Assembly: GCF_024764835.1 (NCBI RefSeq)
Contig: NZ_JALIGE010000075.1
Span: 248,001 to 312,000, forward strand
DNA: 64,000 nt
Direction: 5' to 3'
From: Scandinavium hiltneri
GTDB lineage: Bacteria > Pseudomonadota > Gammaproteobacteria > Enterobacterales > Enterobacteriaceae
Positions 33,576 through 42,158 of this stretch are shown here, piece by piece. Both the position numbers and the translations under genes were made by a program. Under the pieces are notes generated by a model, which worked only from the letters and a program-made list of their open reading frames with translations, was not told where the DNA came from and did not search any database. Positions within the stretch are counted from its first letter, which is position 1, and each line of letters begins with the position of its first letter.

Positions 33576-34019
33576 ATGCTGAGTCAATGGCTCCACGAAG
33601 GAACGATCCGGCTGCAGGAACGCGTCGAAAACTGGCCGCAGGCTCTGGAGGTTTGCGCCGAGCCGCTGCTGGAAGCGCGCGTGATATTGCCGGAGTACGT
33701 CACCGCCATTATCGAACAGCACCAAAAACTTGGGCCGTATTATGTGTTGGCTCCCGGTCTTGCGATGCCGCATGCTCGCCCGGAAGAGGGGGCAAAAGGT
33801 TTAGGGCTTTCGTTACTGAAACTGCAACACGGCGTCAATTTTGGTTCGAGCGAGCATGATCCGGTGGATGTGATTATTATGCTGGCGGCTCCGGATAAAC
33901 ACAGCCACATTGAAATGATCTCCGCGCTGGCAGAATTATTTTCCAGCGAAGATGAATTACTGTCGCTACACCAGGCGAAATCCCTTGAGGAGATAAAAAA
34001 TATAATCTCACGTTTCTGA
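33576..34019 (+). CDS. PTS IIA component, ascorbate/mannitol type
   Basis: A 147-residue PTS_EIIA_2 domain protein. The phosphorylated histidine is H66 in AMPHARPEEGA. It takes phosphate from HPr and passes it to the IIB protein coded next. The start is the ATG at 33576, seven bases after GGAG. An upstream ATG at 33534 would begin in the promoter. It resembles UlaC, but the system is not the ula locus and no ula catabolic genes accompany it. Confidence 0.88.
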   Translation: MLSQWLHEGTIRLQERVENWPQALEVCAEPLLEARVILPEYVTAIIEQHQKLGPYYVLAPGLAMPHARPEEGAKGLGLSLLKLQHGVNFGSSEHDPVDVIIMLAAPDKHSHIEMISALAELFSSEDELLSLHQAKSLEEIKNIISRF

Positions 34020-34104
34020 TTATTTTAATTTCTAACCCTGATATCCAACATTTTACTCACGGGTAAAGTGCGGGCTGACTCTACGAAAAAAAAAGGTGAC
34101 AATA

Positions 34105-34377
34105 ATGAAGATTATGGCGATTTGCGGATCCGGCCTTGGCAGTAGTTTTATGGTCGAGATGAATATTAAAAAAGTCCTCAAGAAACTGAATATCGAAGCA
34201 GAGGTGGAGCATTCAGACCTGTCATCCGCCACGCCGGGGGCGGCCGATCTCTTTGTGATGGCAAAAGACATCGCCGAAAGCGCCAGCGTGCCGGATAACC
34301 AACTGGTGGTTATTAATAATATTATCGACATCAATGAACTGGAAAATAAGCTCAGTGCTTATTTCGCCAGCCGCTAA
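34105..34377 (+). CDS. PTS IIB component, ascorbate/lactose type
   Basis: A 90-residue PTS IIB domain. The phosphorylated cysteine is C7 in the P-loop ICGSGLGSSF. It receives phosphate from IIA and passes it to the sugar in IIC. The ATG at 34105 follows AGGTG; a GTG at 34096 is in frame but lies in the ribosome site. Nine A in a row precede the ribosome site (34086-34094). Confidence 0.88.
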   Translation: MKIMAICGSGLGSSFMVEMNIKKVLKKLNIEAEVEHSDLSSATPGAADLFVMAKDIAESASVPDNQLVVINNIIDINELENKLSAYFASR

Positions 34378-34400
34378 CCCGCAATGAGTGAGGGGCAGGT

Positions 34401-35789
34401 ATGTTTATCCTCGAGACGCTTAATTTTGTGGTAGATATTCTTAAGGTTCCATCAGTGCTGGTGGGTTTAATCGCGCTGATTGGTTTAGTGGCGCAGAAAA
34501 AATCATTTTCAGACGTTGTTAAAGGCACGGTAAAAACCATTCTGGGATTTATTGTACTGGGCGGTGGCGCGGGTGTTTTAGTGGGCTCGTTAAACCCACT
34601 GGGTGGAATGTTTGAACATGCATTCAGTATTCAAGGGATAATTCCGAATAACGAAGCGATTGTGTCTATCGCGCTGGAGAAATATGGTGCAGCGACGGCG
34701 CTGATCATGGCCTTCGGCATGGTGGCGAACATTGTGGTAGCTCGCTTCACCCGCCTGAAATACATTTTCCTGACCGGGCACCACACCTTCTACATGGCCT
34801 GCATGATTGGGGTCATCCTCACCGTCGCAGGTTTTGAAGGTATCGGCCTGGTGTTTACCGGCTCGCTGATCCTGGGCCTGATCATGGCGTTTTTCCCGTC
34901 CATTGCGCAGCGTTATATGAAGCGCATAACCGGGAATGACGACATCGCGTTTGGTCACTTCGGGACGCTCGGCTATGTGCTTTCTGGCTGGATTGGCAGC
35001 AAAGTGGGCAAAGGTTCTCGCTCAACCGAAGAGATGAACCTGCCGAAAAACCTCAGTTTCCTGCGCGACAGCTCCATTTCCATCTCACTGACCATGATGA
35101 TCATTTATCTGATTATGGCGGTTTGCGCCGGGCGTGAGTACGTTGAGGCGCAGTTCAGTGGCGGCCAGAACTATCTCGTCTACGCCATCATCATGGCGAT
35201 CACCTTCGCGGCGGGCGTGTTCATCATCCTGCAGGGCGTGCGACTGATTCTGGCGGAAATCGTTCCTGCATTTACTGGCTTCTCGGAAAAACTGGTCCCG
35301 AATGCGCGTCCGGCGCTCGACTGCCCGGTAGTGTATCCGTACGCCCCAAATGCGGTGCTGATTGGCTTCCTGTTCAGCTTCCTCGGCGGCCTGGTGGGCC
35401 TGTTCCTCTGCGGACAGTTCAAATGGGTGCTTATTCTGCCGGGCGTCGTGCCTCACTTCTTCACAGGCGCAACCGCGGGCGTGTTCGGTAACGCCACCGG
35501 CGGACGTCGCGGGGCAATGATTGGCGCGTTCGCTAACGGCCTGCTGATCACCTTCCTGCCGGTATTACTGCTACCGGTTCTCGGCGCGTTGGGCTTTGCC
35601 AACACCACGTTCTCTGATGCCGATTTCGGTGCGGTGGGCATCGTGCTGGGCAACTTCGCGCGTTATTTGTCGCCAATGGCGATAACCGGGCTGGTGGTGG
35701 TTATCTTCGCGCTGTTGGTGCTGTTCAACTGTCTGGCCAAAGGCAAAGTCGCTGGCAACGATTCCCCGCAAAATACAGGAGCCAAATGA
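34401..35789 (+). CDS. PTS IIC component, UlaA (SgaT) type
   Basis: A 462-residue membrane permease of the ascorbate-type PTS family with about 11 helices. Conserved stretches near GGGAGVLVGSLNPL and GATAGVFGNATGGRRG recall UlaA. It carries out uptake with phosphorylation. The sugar cannot be read, and the transketolase genes that follow argue against ascorbate. Its stop overlaps the next start (ATGA), so translation is coupled. Confidence 0.88.
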   Translation: MFILETLNFVVDILKVPSVLVGLIALIGLVAQKKSFSDVVKGTVKTILGFIVLGGGAGVLVGSLNPLGGMFEHAFSIQGIIPNNEAIVSIALEKYGAATALIMAFGMVANIVVARFTRLKYIFLTGHHTFYMACMIGVILTVAGFEGIGLVFTGSLILGLIMAFFPSIAQRYMKRITGNDDIAFGHFGTLGYVLSGWIGSKVGKGSRSTEEMNLPKNLSFLRDSSISISLTMMIIYLIMAVCAGREYVEAQFSGGQNYLVYAIIMAITFAAGVFIILQGVRLILAEIVPAFTGFSEKLVPNARPALDCPVVYPYAPNAVLIGFLFSFLGGLVGLFLCGQFKWVLILPGVVPHFFTGATAGVFGNATGGRRGAMIGAFANGLLITFLPVLLLPVLGALGFANTTFSDADFGAVGIVLGNFARYLSPMAITGLVVVIFALLVLFNCLAKGKVAGNDSPQNTGAK

Positions 35790-36622
35790 TGAGTACGGTT
35801 GCAGAAGTCACTCAACTGGCGCGCGATATCCGCGTTGCCACCCTGAAATCGCTGACGGACCTTGGGTTTGGTCATTACGGCGGCAGCATGTCGGTGGTGG
35901 AAACCCTGGCGGTGCTCTACGGCGATGTAATGCGCATCGACCCGGGCGACCCGGACTGGAAAGGGCGCGACTATTTCGTGCTGTCGAAAGGTCACGCGGG
36001 CCCTGCGCTGTACAGCACGCTCGCCATCAAAGGCTATTTTCCACAGGAAGAACTGAGCACCCTGAACCAGAACGGCACCAAACTGCCGAGCCATCCGGAC
36101 AGGCTGAAAACGCGCGGCGTGGATGCCACAACCGGTTCGCTGGGCCAGGGCATTTCCATTGCCGGAGGCATGGCGCTCTCGCACAAACTGGCGGGGCGCA
36201 GTAACCGCGTGTTCTGCATCGTCGGCGACGGCGAACTGAACGAAGGCCAGTGCTGGGAAGCGTTCCAGTTCATCGCGCATCACAAACTCAATAACCTGAC
36301 GGTGTTTATCGACTGGAACAAGCAGCAGCTCGACGGCGAACTGGATGAAATCATCTGCGCGTTCGACCTGCACGAAAAATTCACCGCCTTTGGTTATGAC
36401 GTAGTCACGGTGAAAGGGGACGACATTCCAGGCCTGATAGACGCGGTGAAACCGGTGCCCGAAGCGGATGCCCGACCACGGCTGATTATCCTCGACAGTA
36501 TCAAAGGGCAGGGCGTGCCGTATCTGGAAAACCTGGGTAACTCGCACCACCTGCGCCTGACCGACGACATGAGAAAACCCCTGAACGACACCATTGCCCA
36601 ACTGGAGGCCGCGCATGATTAA
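35786..36622 (+). CDS. Transketolase-like protein, N-terminal (TPP-binding) subunit
   Basis: A 278-residue protein equal to the first third of transketolase. The thiamine diphosphate motif starts GDGELNEGQ at 147 and reaches N170; H30 and H70 match conserved active-site histidines. It needs the next gene's product to make a full active site. Split transketolases of this kind include the apulose-4-phosphate enzyme pair. ATG codons at 35786 and 35789 are both possible; AGGAG fits the second better. It overlaps the C-terminal subunit gene by eight bases. Confidence 0.9.
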   Translation: MMSTVAEVTQLARDIRVATLKSLTDLGFGHYGGSMSVVETLAVLYGDVMRIDPGDPDWKGRDYFVLSKGHAGPALYSTLAIKGYFPQEELSTLNQNGTKLPSHPDRLKTRGVDATTGSLGQGISIAGGMALSHKLAGRSNRVFCIVGDGELNEGQCWEAFQFIAHHKLNNLTVFIDWNKQQLDGELDEIICAFDLHEKFTAFGYDVVTVKGDDIPGLIDAVKPVPEADARPRLIILDSIKGQGVPYLENLGNSHHLRLTDDMRKPLNDTIAQLEAAHD

Positions 36623-37568
36623 GGTTGCACCTGCGGGAGAAAAAGACGCGATTGAGATGCGTAAAGTCTATGCCGGATTTGTGGCGGATCAGATTGAAGC
36701 GGGCAGCGAAATCATCGCGCTTGAAGCCGACCTGATGAGCTCGATGGCGATGGATAGCGTCCATAAAAAATACCCGCAGCAGGTGATTAACTGCGGGATT
36801 ATGGAAGCGAACGTGATTGGCACCGCGGCAGGATTATCGCTGACCGGTCGTAAGCCGTTCGTGCATACGTTCACCGCGTTCGCCAGCCGCCGCTGTTTCG
36901 ATCAGTTGTTTATGTCGCTCGACTACCAGCGTAATAACGTCAAAGTCATCGCCTCCGATGCGGGCGTCACCGCCTGTCATAACGGCGGGACGCACATGTC
37001 ATTTGAGGATATGGGCATTGTGCGCGGGCTGGCGAACTCGGTGGTGATGGAAGTGACCGATGCCACCATGTTTAAGGACATCCTAAATCAGCTGATTGAC
37101 CTGGAAGGCTTTTACTGGGTGCGCACCATCCGCAAGCAGGCCCCGTCTGTGTATCAGGAAGGCTCAACGTTCACCATCGGCAAAGGCAACGTGCTGCGTG
37201 AAGGCGACGACATTACGCTCATCGCCAACGGCATTATGGTGGCAGAAGCGCTGGAAGCCGCTCGTCGCCTGGAGCGCGAAGGCGTGAGTGCGGCGGTCAT
37301 CGATATGTTTACCTTAAAGCCTATAGACCGGATGCTGGTGAAAAACTACGCCGAAAAAACCGGGCGTATTGTGACCTGTGAAAATCACAGTATTCATAAT
37401 GGCCTGGGGTCGGCGGTGGCGGAAGTGCTGGTTGAAACCTGCCCGGTGCCGATGCGTCGTGTGGGCGTGAAAGAGCGGTATGGTCAGGTCGGAACGCAGG
37501 ATTTCCTGCAACAGGAATATGGTCTGACGGCAGATGAGATCGTGAAGGCGGCGAAAGCCTTGCTGTAG
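36615..37568 (+). CDS. Transketolase-like protein, C-terminal subunit
   Basis: A 317-residue protein with the pyrimidine-binding and C-terminal domains of transketolase or DXP synthase. The glutamate that activates thiamine diphosphate is E64 in CGIMEANVIGTAAGLSL, and the HTFTAFASRR region follows. It forms the other half of the active site with the preceding gene. The start at 36615 overlaps the previous gene. It ends the operon at a strong terminator. By cutting a ketose phosphate it would feed the pentose phosphate pool. Confidence 0.9.
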   Translation: MIKVAPAGEKDAIEMRKVYAGFVADQIEAGSEIIALEADLMSSMAMDSVHKKYPQQVINCGIMEANVIGTAAGLSLTGRKPFVHTFTAFASRRCFDQLFMSLDYQRNNVKVIASDAGVTACHNGGTHMSFEDMGIVRGLANSVVMEVTDATMFKDILNQLIDLEGFYWVRTIRKQAPSVYQEGSTFTIGKGNVLREGDDITLIANGIMVAEALEAARRLEREGVSAAVIDMFTLKPIDRMLVKNYAEKTGRIVTCENHSIHNGLGSAVAEVLVETCPVPMRRVGVKERYGQVGTQDFLQQEYGLTADEIVKAAKALL

Positions 37569-37584
37569 CATTTCACAGGTAATA

Positions 37585-37620
37585 AAAAGGCATGCGTTAT
37601 AGGCATGCCTTTTATTTTAG
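37585..37620 (+). terminator. Intrinsic terminator after the transketolase pair
   Basis: AAAAGGCATGC and GCATGCCTTTT form a perfect 11-bp stem with a 7-base loop, followed by ATTTTAG. As the stem begins with A and ends with T, it could serve both this operon and the convergent GH18 gene. Confidence 0.88.
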
Positions 37621-37660
37621 AGTTTTATTTTAGGTGCCGTATTATCAACACTCTAATTAC

Positions 37661-39457
37661 TTACTTTGTCAGATAATAATGTTTGTTCAGTGTACGTAAT
37701 ACATATCCTTCCTGACCCGGTGTACCACTCATTACATCGACGGTGAGAATATCGTAATCCTGCATGGTGGAGACAGGAATATCGTATTCGACTTCAACCT
37801 GTTGAGACTTCTTGTTCAGTGTGCGTGGCGTAGCATTATTTGCAAAAAGATTACCCGCGTAGGATTCTGCAATTACCTGACCATTCAATTTCACTACAGT
37901 ACGATTGTTACTATTGAAATGTTTCAGTGCTGAGCTGAAAATAACATTGGTCGACTTACCGAATTCGGTTGCCGCGTTTGTAATGGTTCCGGCATCTGGA
38001 GCAATCGGTGCCAGCATTTCAGCAGTCACATTAACCGTTGACAATGCTTTCTTGCTCGAAGTGTCTATGACGCTAACCACGTCTCCGGCTTTCAGATCAC
38101 TATAGAAGCTCAGAACGGGTTGCCCCATGAAGCTGCTGGTTTTTTTTACTGCCTGCGACTGCATGGTTTTTTCGTACTTTCCATCATTGAGGGTACCGAC
38201 GATAACATCATTCTTTTTAACCGTTAGATCATCAGTTTTGAAATTGTCGTTCGGAATAACCACGATAATTTCTCCTGCAGCCACTACGGTATCACTGATT
38301 ACGCTATCTGCTGGGCCCTGCTCTTCACCTTCATCTTCCGGTTCAGGTTCAACATCAGCTGGTACGGCTGCATCAGCTACATCTTTCATTTCATTCAGAT
38401 ATGCAGACTGATCGGTAAGGCTCATACTCTGGGTGTTAGAACCCAGCGCCCAGGCAAAGTAACCGCCATAACCTTCAGCTGCCTGCCAGCGTGCACGCTC
38501 CAGGTTGTTTTCTTTGGTTTCAACAAAGCTACCTTCTGGCGCCCACTGTGCATTAATGGTGGTGCCCAGAATGATTTTTGTTTTATCTCCAACCGCCGCA
38601 GCGTAGTTTGCCATCGCCGTTTGATATTTAAAGTTACTGCCTGCGTCGTAGGCCATCACGTTGTAGAAATCGAACAGACCTTTGCTGGCGGAAAGCAGGC
38701 TTTTCACTTCACCGTTGTGGCTAGAGCGATCGTGTTCCACAAATGAGCAGTTATCGAAAACGGTATTATCGGCACAGTTTTCAGGATCAGCCCCTACATG
38801 GTAGGTGGTCAGGCTCATAAGCTTGTCTTTACCGATCATGCCACGCAGTTCGGTTGCCAGTGCCAGCAGATCGCTGTTTTCTTTTTCGCTCAGGCGCGCT
38901 GCTTTTTCGAAGTCGAAATCAACGCCATCAAGATAAACCGTACCGGCTTTCTGGTAGGTGCCCATATCACAGGTGCCGTCCCATTTAGTCATCAGGCATG
39001 CGCCGTCCATTTCTGACGGGGCCAATCCTTTTTTGTATACCGGGTAAGGCGTTTTCAGCAGGTCAGCCAGGCCTTTCGCCACAATGGTACGTTTCTCAGG
39101 CGTATTAATCTGGCTCCAGATTTCTTCATATTTCTGACCACCAAAGGCGATCATCATTTTCTTTTCAGGATGAGCTAATTTCAACTGTGTCCAGACATTA
39201 TAACCACCAGGTAAATACCAGGCATCATATGCTGGAATTGTTGCAATACTGTCTGATGTTTCGATAGAGCCATCAGAATTCCATTTACCGAATGCTAACA
39301 GGTATGTATCAACTTTAGAGGTGTCAAGAATACTGGCTGAATTATCAGGCAGGCCCCATGATGTCACATAGCTGATAGCATGATTAGTTGTTGCAGCCAT
39401 TGCAGATTGAGCCAGGAACGCGGCAGCAATACAAACTGACAGAGTTAATTTTTTCAC
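37661..39457 (-). CDS. Secreted GH18 chitinase-like glycosidase
   Basis: A 598-residue protein with signal peptide 1-21 (AMA-A). The GH18 catalytic motif DGVDFDFE is at 177-184, with E184 as acid, and MAYD follows at 268-271. The catalytic domain ends near 360. An acidic linker with many Glu and Pro (about 365-383) leads to a C-terminal region (about 385-598) that looks beta-rich and matches no domain I can name; it may bind glycan. GH18 enzymes cut chitin or peptidoglycan-like beta-1,4-GlcNAc links. The start is a GTG with weak ribosome site. The base composition is more AT-rich than its neighbours, suggesting acquisition. Confidence 0.85.
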   Translation of the reverse strand: MKKLTLSVCIAAAFLAQSAMAATTNHAISYVTSWGLPDNSASILDTSKVDTYLLAFGKWNSDGSIETSDSIATIPAYDAWYLPGGYNVWTQLKLAHPEKKMMIAFGGQKYEEIWSQINTPEKRTIVAKGLADLLKTPYPVYKKGLAPSEMDGACLMTKWDGTCDMGTYQKAGTVYLDGVDFDFEKAARLSEKENSDLLALATELRGMIGKDKLMSLTTYHVGADPENCADNTVFDNCSFVEHDRSSHNGEVKSLLSASKGLFDFYNVMAYDAGSNFKYQTAMANYAAAVGDKTKIILGTTINAQWAPEGSFVETKENNLERARWQAAEGYGGYFAWALGSNTQSMSLTDQSAYLNEMKDVADAAVPADVEPEPEDEGEEQGPADSVISDTVVAAGEIIVVIPNDNFKTDDLTVKKNDVIVGTLNDGKYEKTMQSQAVKKTSSFMGQPVLSFYSDLKAGDVVSVIDTSSKKALSTVNVTAEMLAPIAPDAGTITNAATEFGKSTNVIFSSALKHFNSNNRTVVKLNGQVIAESYAGNLFANNATPRTLNKKSQQVEVEYDIPVSTMQDYDILTVDVMSGTPGQEGYVLRTLNKHYYLTK

Positions 39458-39874
39458 TTTTATGTCCGTTTAAATTATATATATCATCAATAATGAATCT
39501 AAAGTGATGATGTAATTAATACTGAGCTCAAGAGCATTTGTGATTTAATTTCTGATATTTATTGCTCGAGGAAATATCCATATTGAAGCAGTGTAAATGA
39601 TCGTCTGTTTTTAATCGCAAATATACTTATGGCGCTCGCGAATATCTGGGGCCACAGAGGCGTTCCCGATTCGCATAGCTTATTATTATGTATTAAGGAT
39701 TAATCTGAAAGAGTAGATTACTTAATGTGTTATTTATCAAAACGAGGATAGGAATGTTCTTATCTTAGTGATGTTATTTAAAACAATGAGTTAAAAAATA
39801 CAAACTCACGAATACAGGAAGGCAGACTGAATGATTTTCGATTATCGGTTTGGAAAAATGTCTTTCAGGGATGC
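39458..39874. other. AT-rich gap upstream of the GH18 gene
   Basis: No convincing gene. The part next to the GH18 start holds runs such as attatatatatc and should carry its promoter on the minus strand, but I cannot choose one -10/-35 pair. Confidence 0.5.
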
Positions 39875-39931
39875 AAAAAAAGCCAGGGTCTCTGGTCGGT
39901 CACTCACAGTGACGACTAGAAGCCCTGGCTT
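39875..39931 (-). terminator. Terminator of ackA-pta
   Basis: On the minus strand AAGCCAGGG and CCCTGGCTT enclose a loop that contains a second stem (GTCACT/AGTGAC), followed by seven T. It begins nine bases after the pta stop. Confidence 0.85.
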
Positions 39932-39940
39932 CGGCAGAGA

Positions 39941-42082
39941 TTAGTCCTGCTGAGACGACTGGATCGCGGTCAGGGCGATGGTGTAGACGATATCGTCTAC
40001 CAGCGCGCCACGAGACAGGTCGTTGACGGGTTTGCGCATACCCTGCAGCATTGGCCCGATGGAGATCAGGTCGGCTGAACGCTGTACCGCTTTGTAGGTG
40101 GTGTTACCGGTGTTCAGGTCTGGGAAGATGAACACGGTAGCACGACCTGCAACCGGAGAGTTCGGCGCTTTGGATTTCGCAACGTCTGCCATTACGGCGG
40201 CGTCATACTGCAGCGGGCCGTCAATAACCAGGTCCGGACGTTTTTCCTGTGCAATGCGAGTGGCTTCACGCACTTTCTCAACGTCGCTACCCTGGCCGGA
40301 AGTCCCGGTGGAGTAAGAGAGCATGGCTACGCGCGGGTCGATACCGAATGCAGCTGCGGAATCCGCAGACTGGATAGCGATTTCGGCCAGCTGCTCAGCG
40401 GTTGGATCCGGGTTAATCGCGCAGTCACCGTAAACATAAACCTGTTCAGGCAGCAGCATGAAGAACACAGAAGAAACCAGTGAGCTGTTCGGCGCAGTTT
40501 TGATCAGCTGCAGCGGTGGACGGATGGTGTTGGCGGTAGTGTGAACCGCGCCAGAAACCAGACCGTCAACTTCGTCCTGCTCCAGCATCATGGTGCCGAG
40601 CACAACGTTGTCTTCCAGTTGCTCGCGAGCCACGGCTTCAGTCATGCCTTTGCTTTTACGCAGTTCGACCAAGCGCGCGATGTAGCTTTCACGTACCACT
40701 TCTGGATCGACGATTTCGATACCCGCGCCCAGTTCAACACCCTGGTCAGCCGCAACGCGGTTGATTTCTTCCGGGTTGCCGAGCAGCACACAGGTCGCGA
40801 TACCACGTTCTGCACAGATAGCAGCCGCTTTCACGGTACGTGGTTCGTCGCCTTCTGGAAGAACAACGCGTTTGCCTGCTTTACGCGCCAGCTCGGTCAG
40901 CTGGTAGCGGAACGCTGGCGGAGACAGACGACGGCTACGCTCAGACGTTGCAGTCAGGGATTCGATCCAGTTGGCATCAATGTGGCTAGCCACATATTCC
41001 TGCACTTTTTCGATACGCGCATGGTCATCAACCGGCACTTCGAGGTTGAAGCTCTGCAGGCTCAGGGAAGTCTGCCAGGTGTTGGTGTTGACCATGAATA
41101 CTGGCAGGCCAGTGGCGAACGCACGTTCACACAGCTTGCTCACTCGCGCATCCATTTCGTATGCACCGGTCAGCAGGATGGCACCGATTTCAACGCCATT
41201 CATTGCTGCCAGACACGCTGCAACCAGCACGTCTGGACGGTCTGCGGAAGTCACCAGCAGAGAGCCCGCGCGGAAATGTTCCAGCATGTGCGGAATGCTG
41301 CGCGCACAGAAGGTCACGGACTTCACGCGGCGGGTGTTGATGTCGCCTTCGTTCACGATGGTCGCGTTCAGGTGACGAGCCATATCGATTGCACGGGTAG
41401 CAATCAGATCAAAGCTCCATGGCACCGCGCCCAGCATGGGAAGCGGGCTAGTCGCTACCAGATCTGTCGGATTGATTTTCACAACTTTCGCAGTGGAAGA
41501 GTCGTCGAAAATTTCAGACAGGTCAGGACGAGTACGGCCCTGATCATCAACCGGTGCGTTCAGTTTGTTAACGATAACGCCGGTGATGTTGGTGTTTTTC
41601 GCGCCGCCGAAGCTGCTACGGGTCAGTTCGATACGCTCTTTCAGGCCTTCCTGAGTATCGGTGCCCTGAGACATCACGAACACGATTTCCGCGTTCAGCG
41701 TCTTAGCAATCTCGTAGTTCAGGGACTGTGCGAACTGGTGTTTACGGGTCGGAACCAGGCCTTCAACCAGCACCACTTCAGCATCCTGAGTGTTCGCGTG
41801 GTAGTTAGCGATGATCTCTTCCATCAGCACGTCATTCTGATTGCTGGAGAGCAGAGATTCAACATGGCTCATCTTCAGCGGTTCAGCTGCTGGCAGATTG
41901 GAGTTAGCACGCACGATAGCCGTGGTCTGGTCTGGCGCATCGCCACCGGCACGCGGCTGAGCGATTGGCTTAAAGACGCTAAGACGAACGCCTTTGCGTT
42001 CCATAGCGCGGATAACGCCAAGGCTGACACTGGTCAGACCGACGCTGGTTCCGGTAGGGATCAGCATAATTGTACGGGACAC
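39941..42082 (-). CDS. pta: Pta, phosphate acetyltransferase
   Basis: A 713-residue protein (E. coli 714) that interconverts acetyl-CoA and acetyl phosphate. The N-terminal third is P-loop-like (IMLIPTGTSVGLTSV), the middle is a DRTGG domain, and the C-terminal third is the PTA catalytic domain with GDCAINPDPTAEQLAEIA. With ackA it forms the acetate overflow and acetyl-phosphate pathway. It is the second gene of ackA-pta, 76 bases after ackA with a hairpin between. Confidence 0.98.
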   Translation of the reverse strand: MSRTIMLIPTGTSVGLTSVSLGVIRAMERKGVRLSVFKPIAQPRAGGDAPDQTTAIVRANSNLPAAEPLKMSHVESLLSSNQNDVLMEEIIANYHANTQDAEVVLVEGLVPTRKHQFAQSLNYEIAKTLNAEIVFVMSQGTDTQEGLKERIELTRSSFGGAKNTNITGVIVNKLNAPVDDQGRTRPDLSEIFDDSSTAKVVKINPTDLVATSPLPMLGAVPWSFDLIATRAIDMARHLNATIVNEGDINTRRVKSVTFCARSIPHMLEHFRAGSLLVTSADRPDVLVAACLAAMNGVEIGAILLTGAYEMDARVSKLCERAFATGLPVFMVNTNTWQTSLSLQSFNLEVPVDDHARIEKVQEYVASHIDANWIESLTATSERSRRLSPPAFRYQLTELARKAGKRVVLPEGDEPRTVKAAAICAERGIATCVLLGNPEEINRVAADQGVELGAGIEIVDPEVVRESYIARLVELRKSKGMTEAVAREQLEDNVVLGTMMLEQDEVDGLVSGAVHTTANTIRPPLQLIKTAPNSSLVSSVFFMLLPEQVYVYGDCAINPDPTAEQLAEIAIQSADSAAAFGIDPRVAMLSYSTGTSGQGSDVEKVREATRIAQEKRPDLVIDGPLQYDAAVMADVAKSKAPNSPVAGRATVFIFPDLNTGNTTYKAVQRSADLISIGPMLQGMRKPVNDLSRGALVDDIVYTIALTAIQSSQQD

Positions 42083-42130
42083 GATTTATCCTCTTTCGTT
42101 ACCGCCAGGGGTTGGCGGGATCCAAAACAG

Positions 42131-42153
42131 CACCGCCAGCTAGGCTGGCGGTG
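42131..42153 (-). repeat. Hairpin between ackA and pta
   Basis: CACCGCCAGC and GCTGGCGGTG, a perfect 10-bp stem with a 3-base loop, without T run. It may stabilise the upstream ackA message and set the ratio of AckA to Pta. Confidence 0.7.
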
Positions 42154-42158
42154 TGGAA

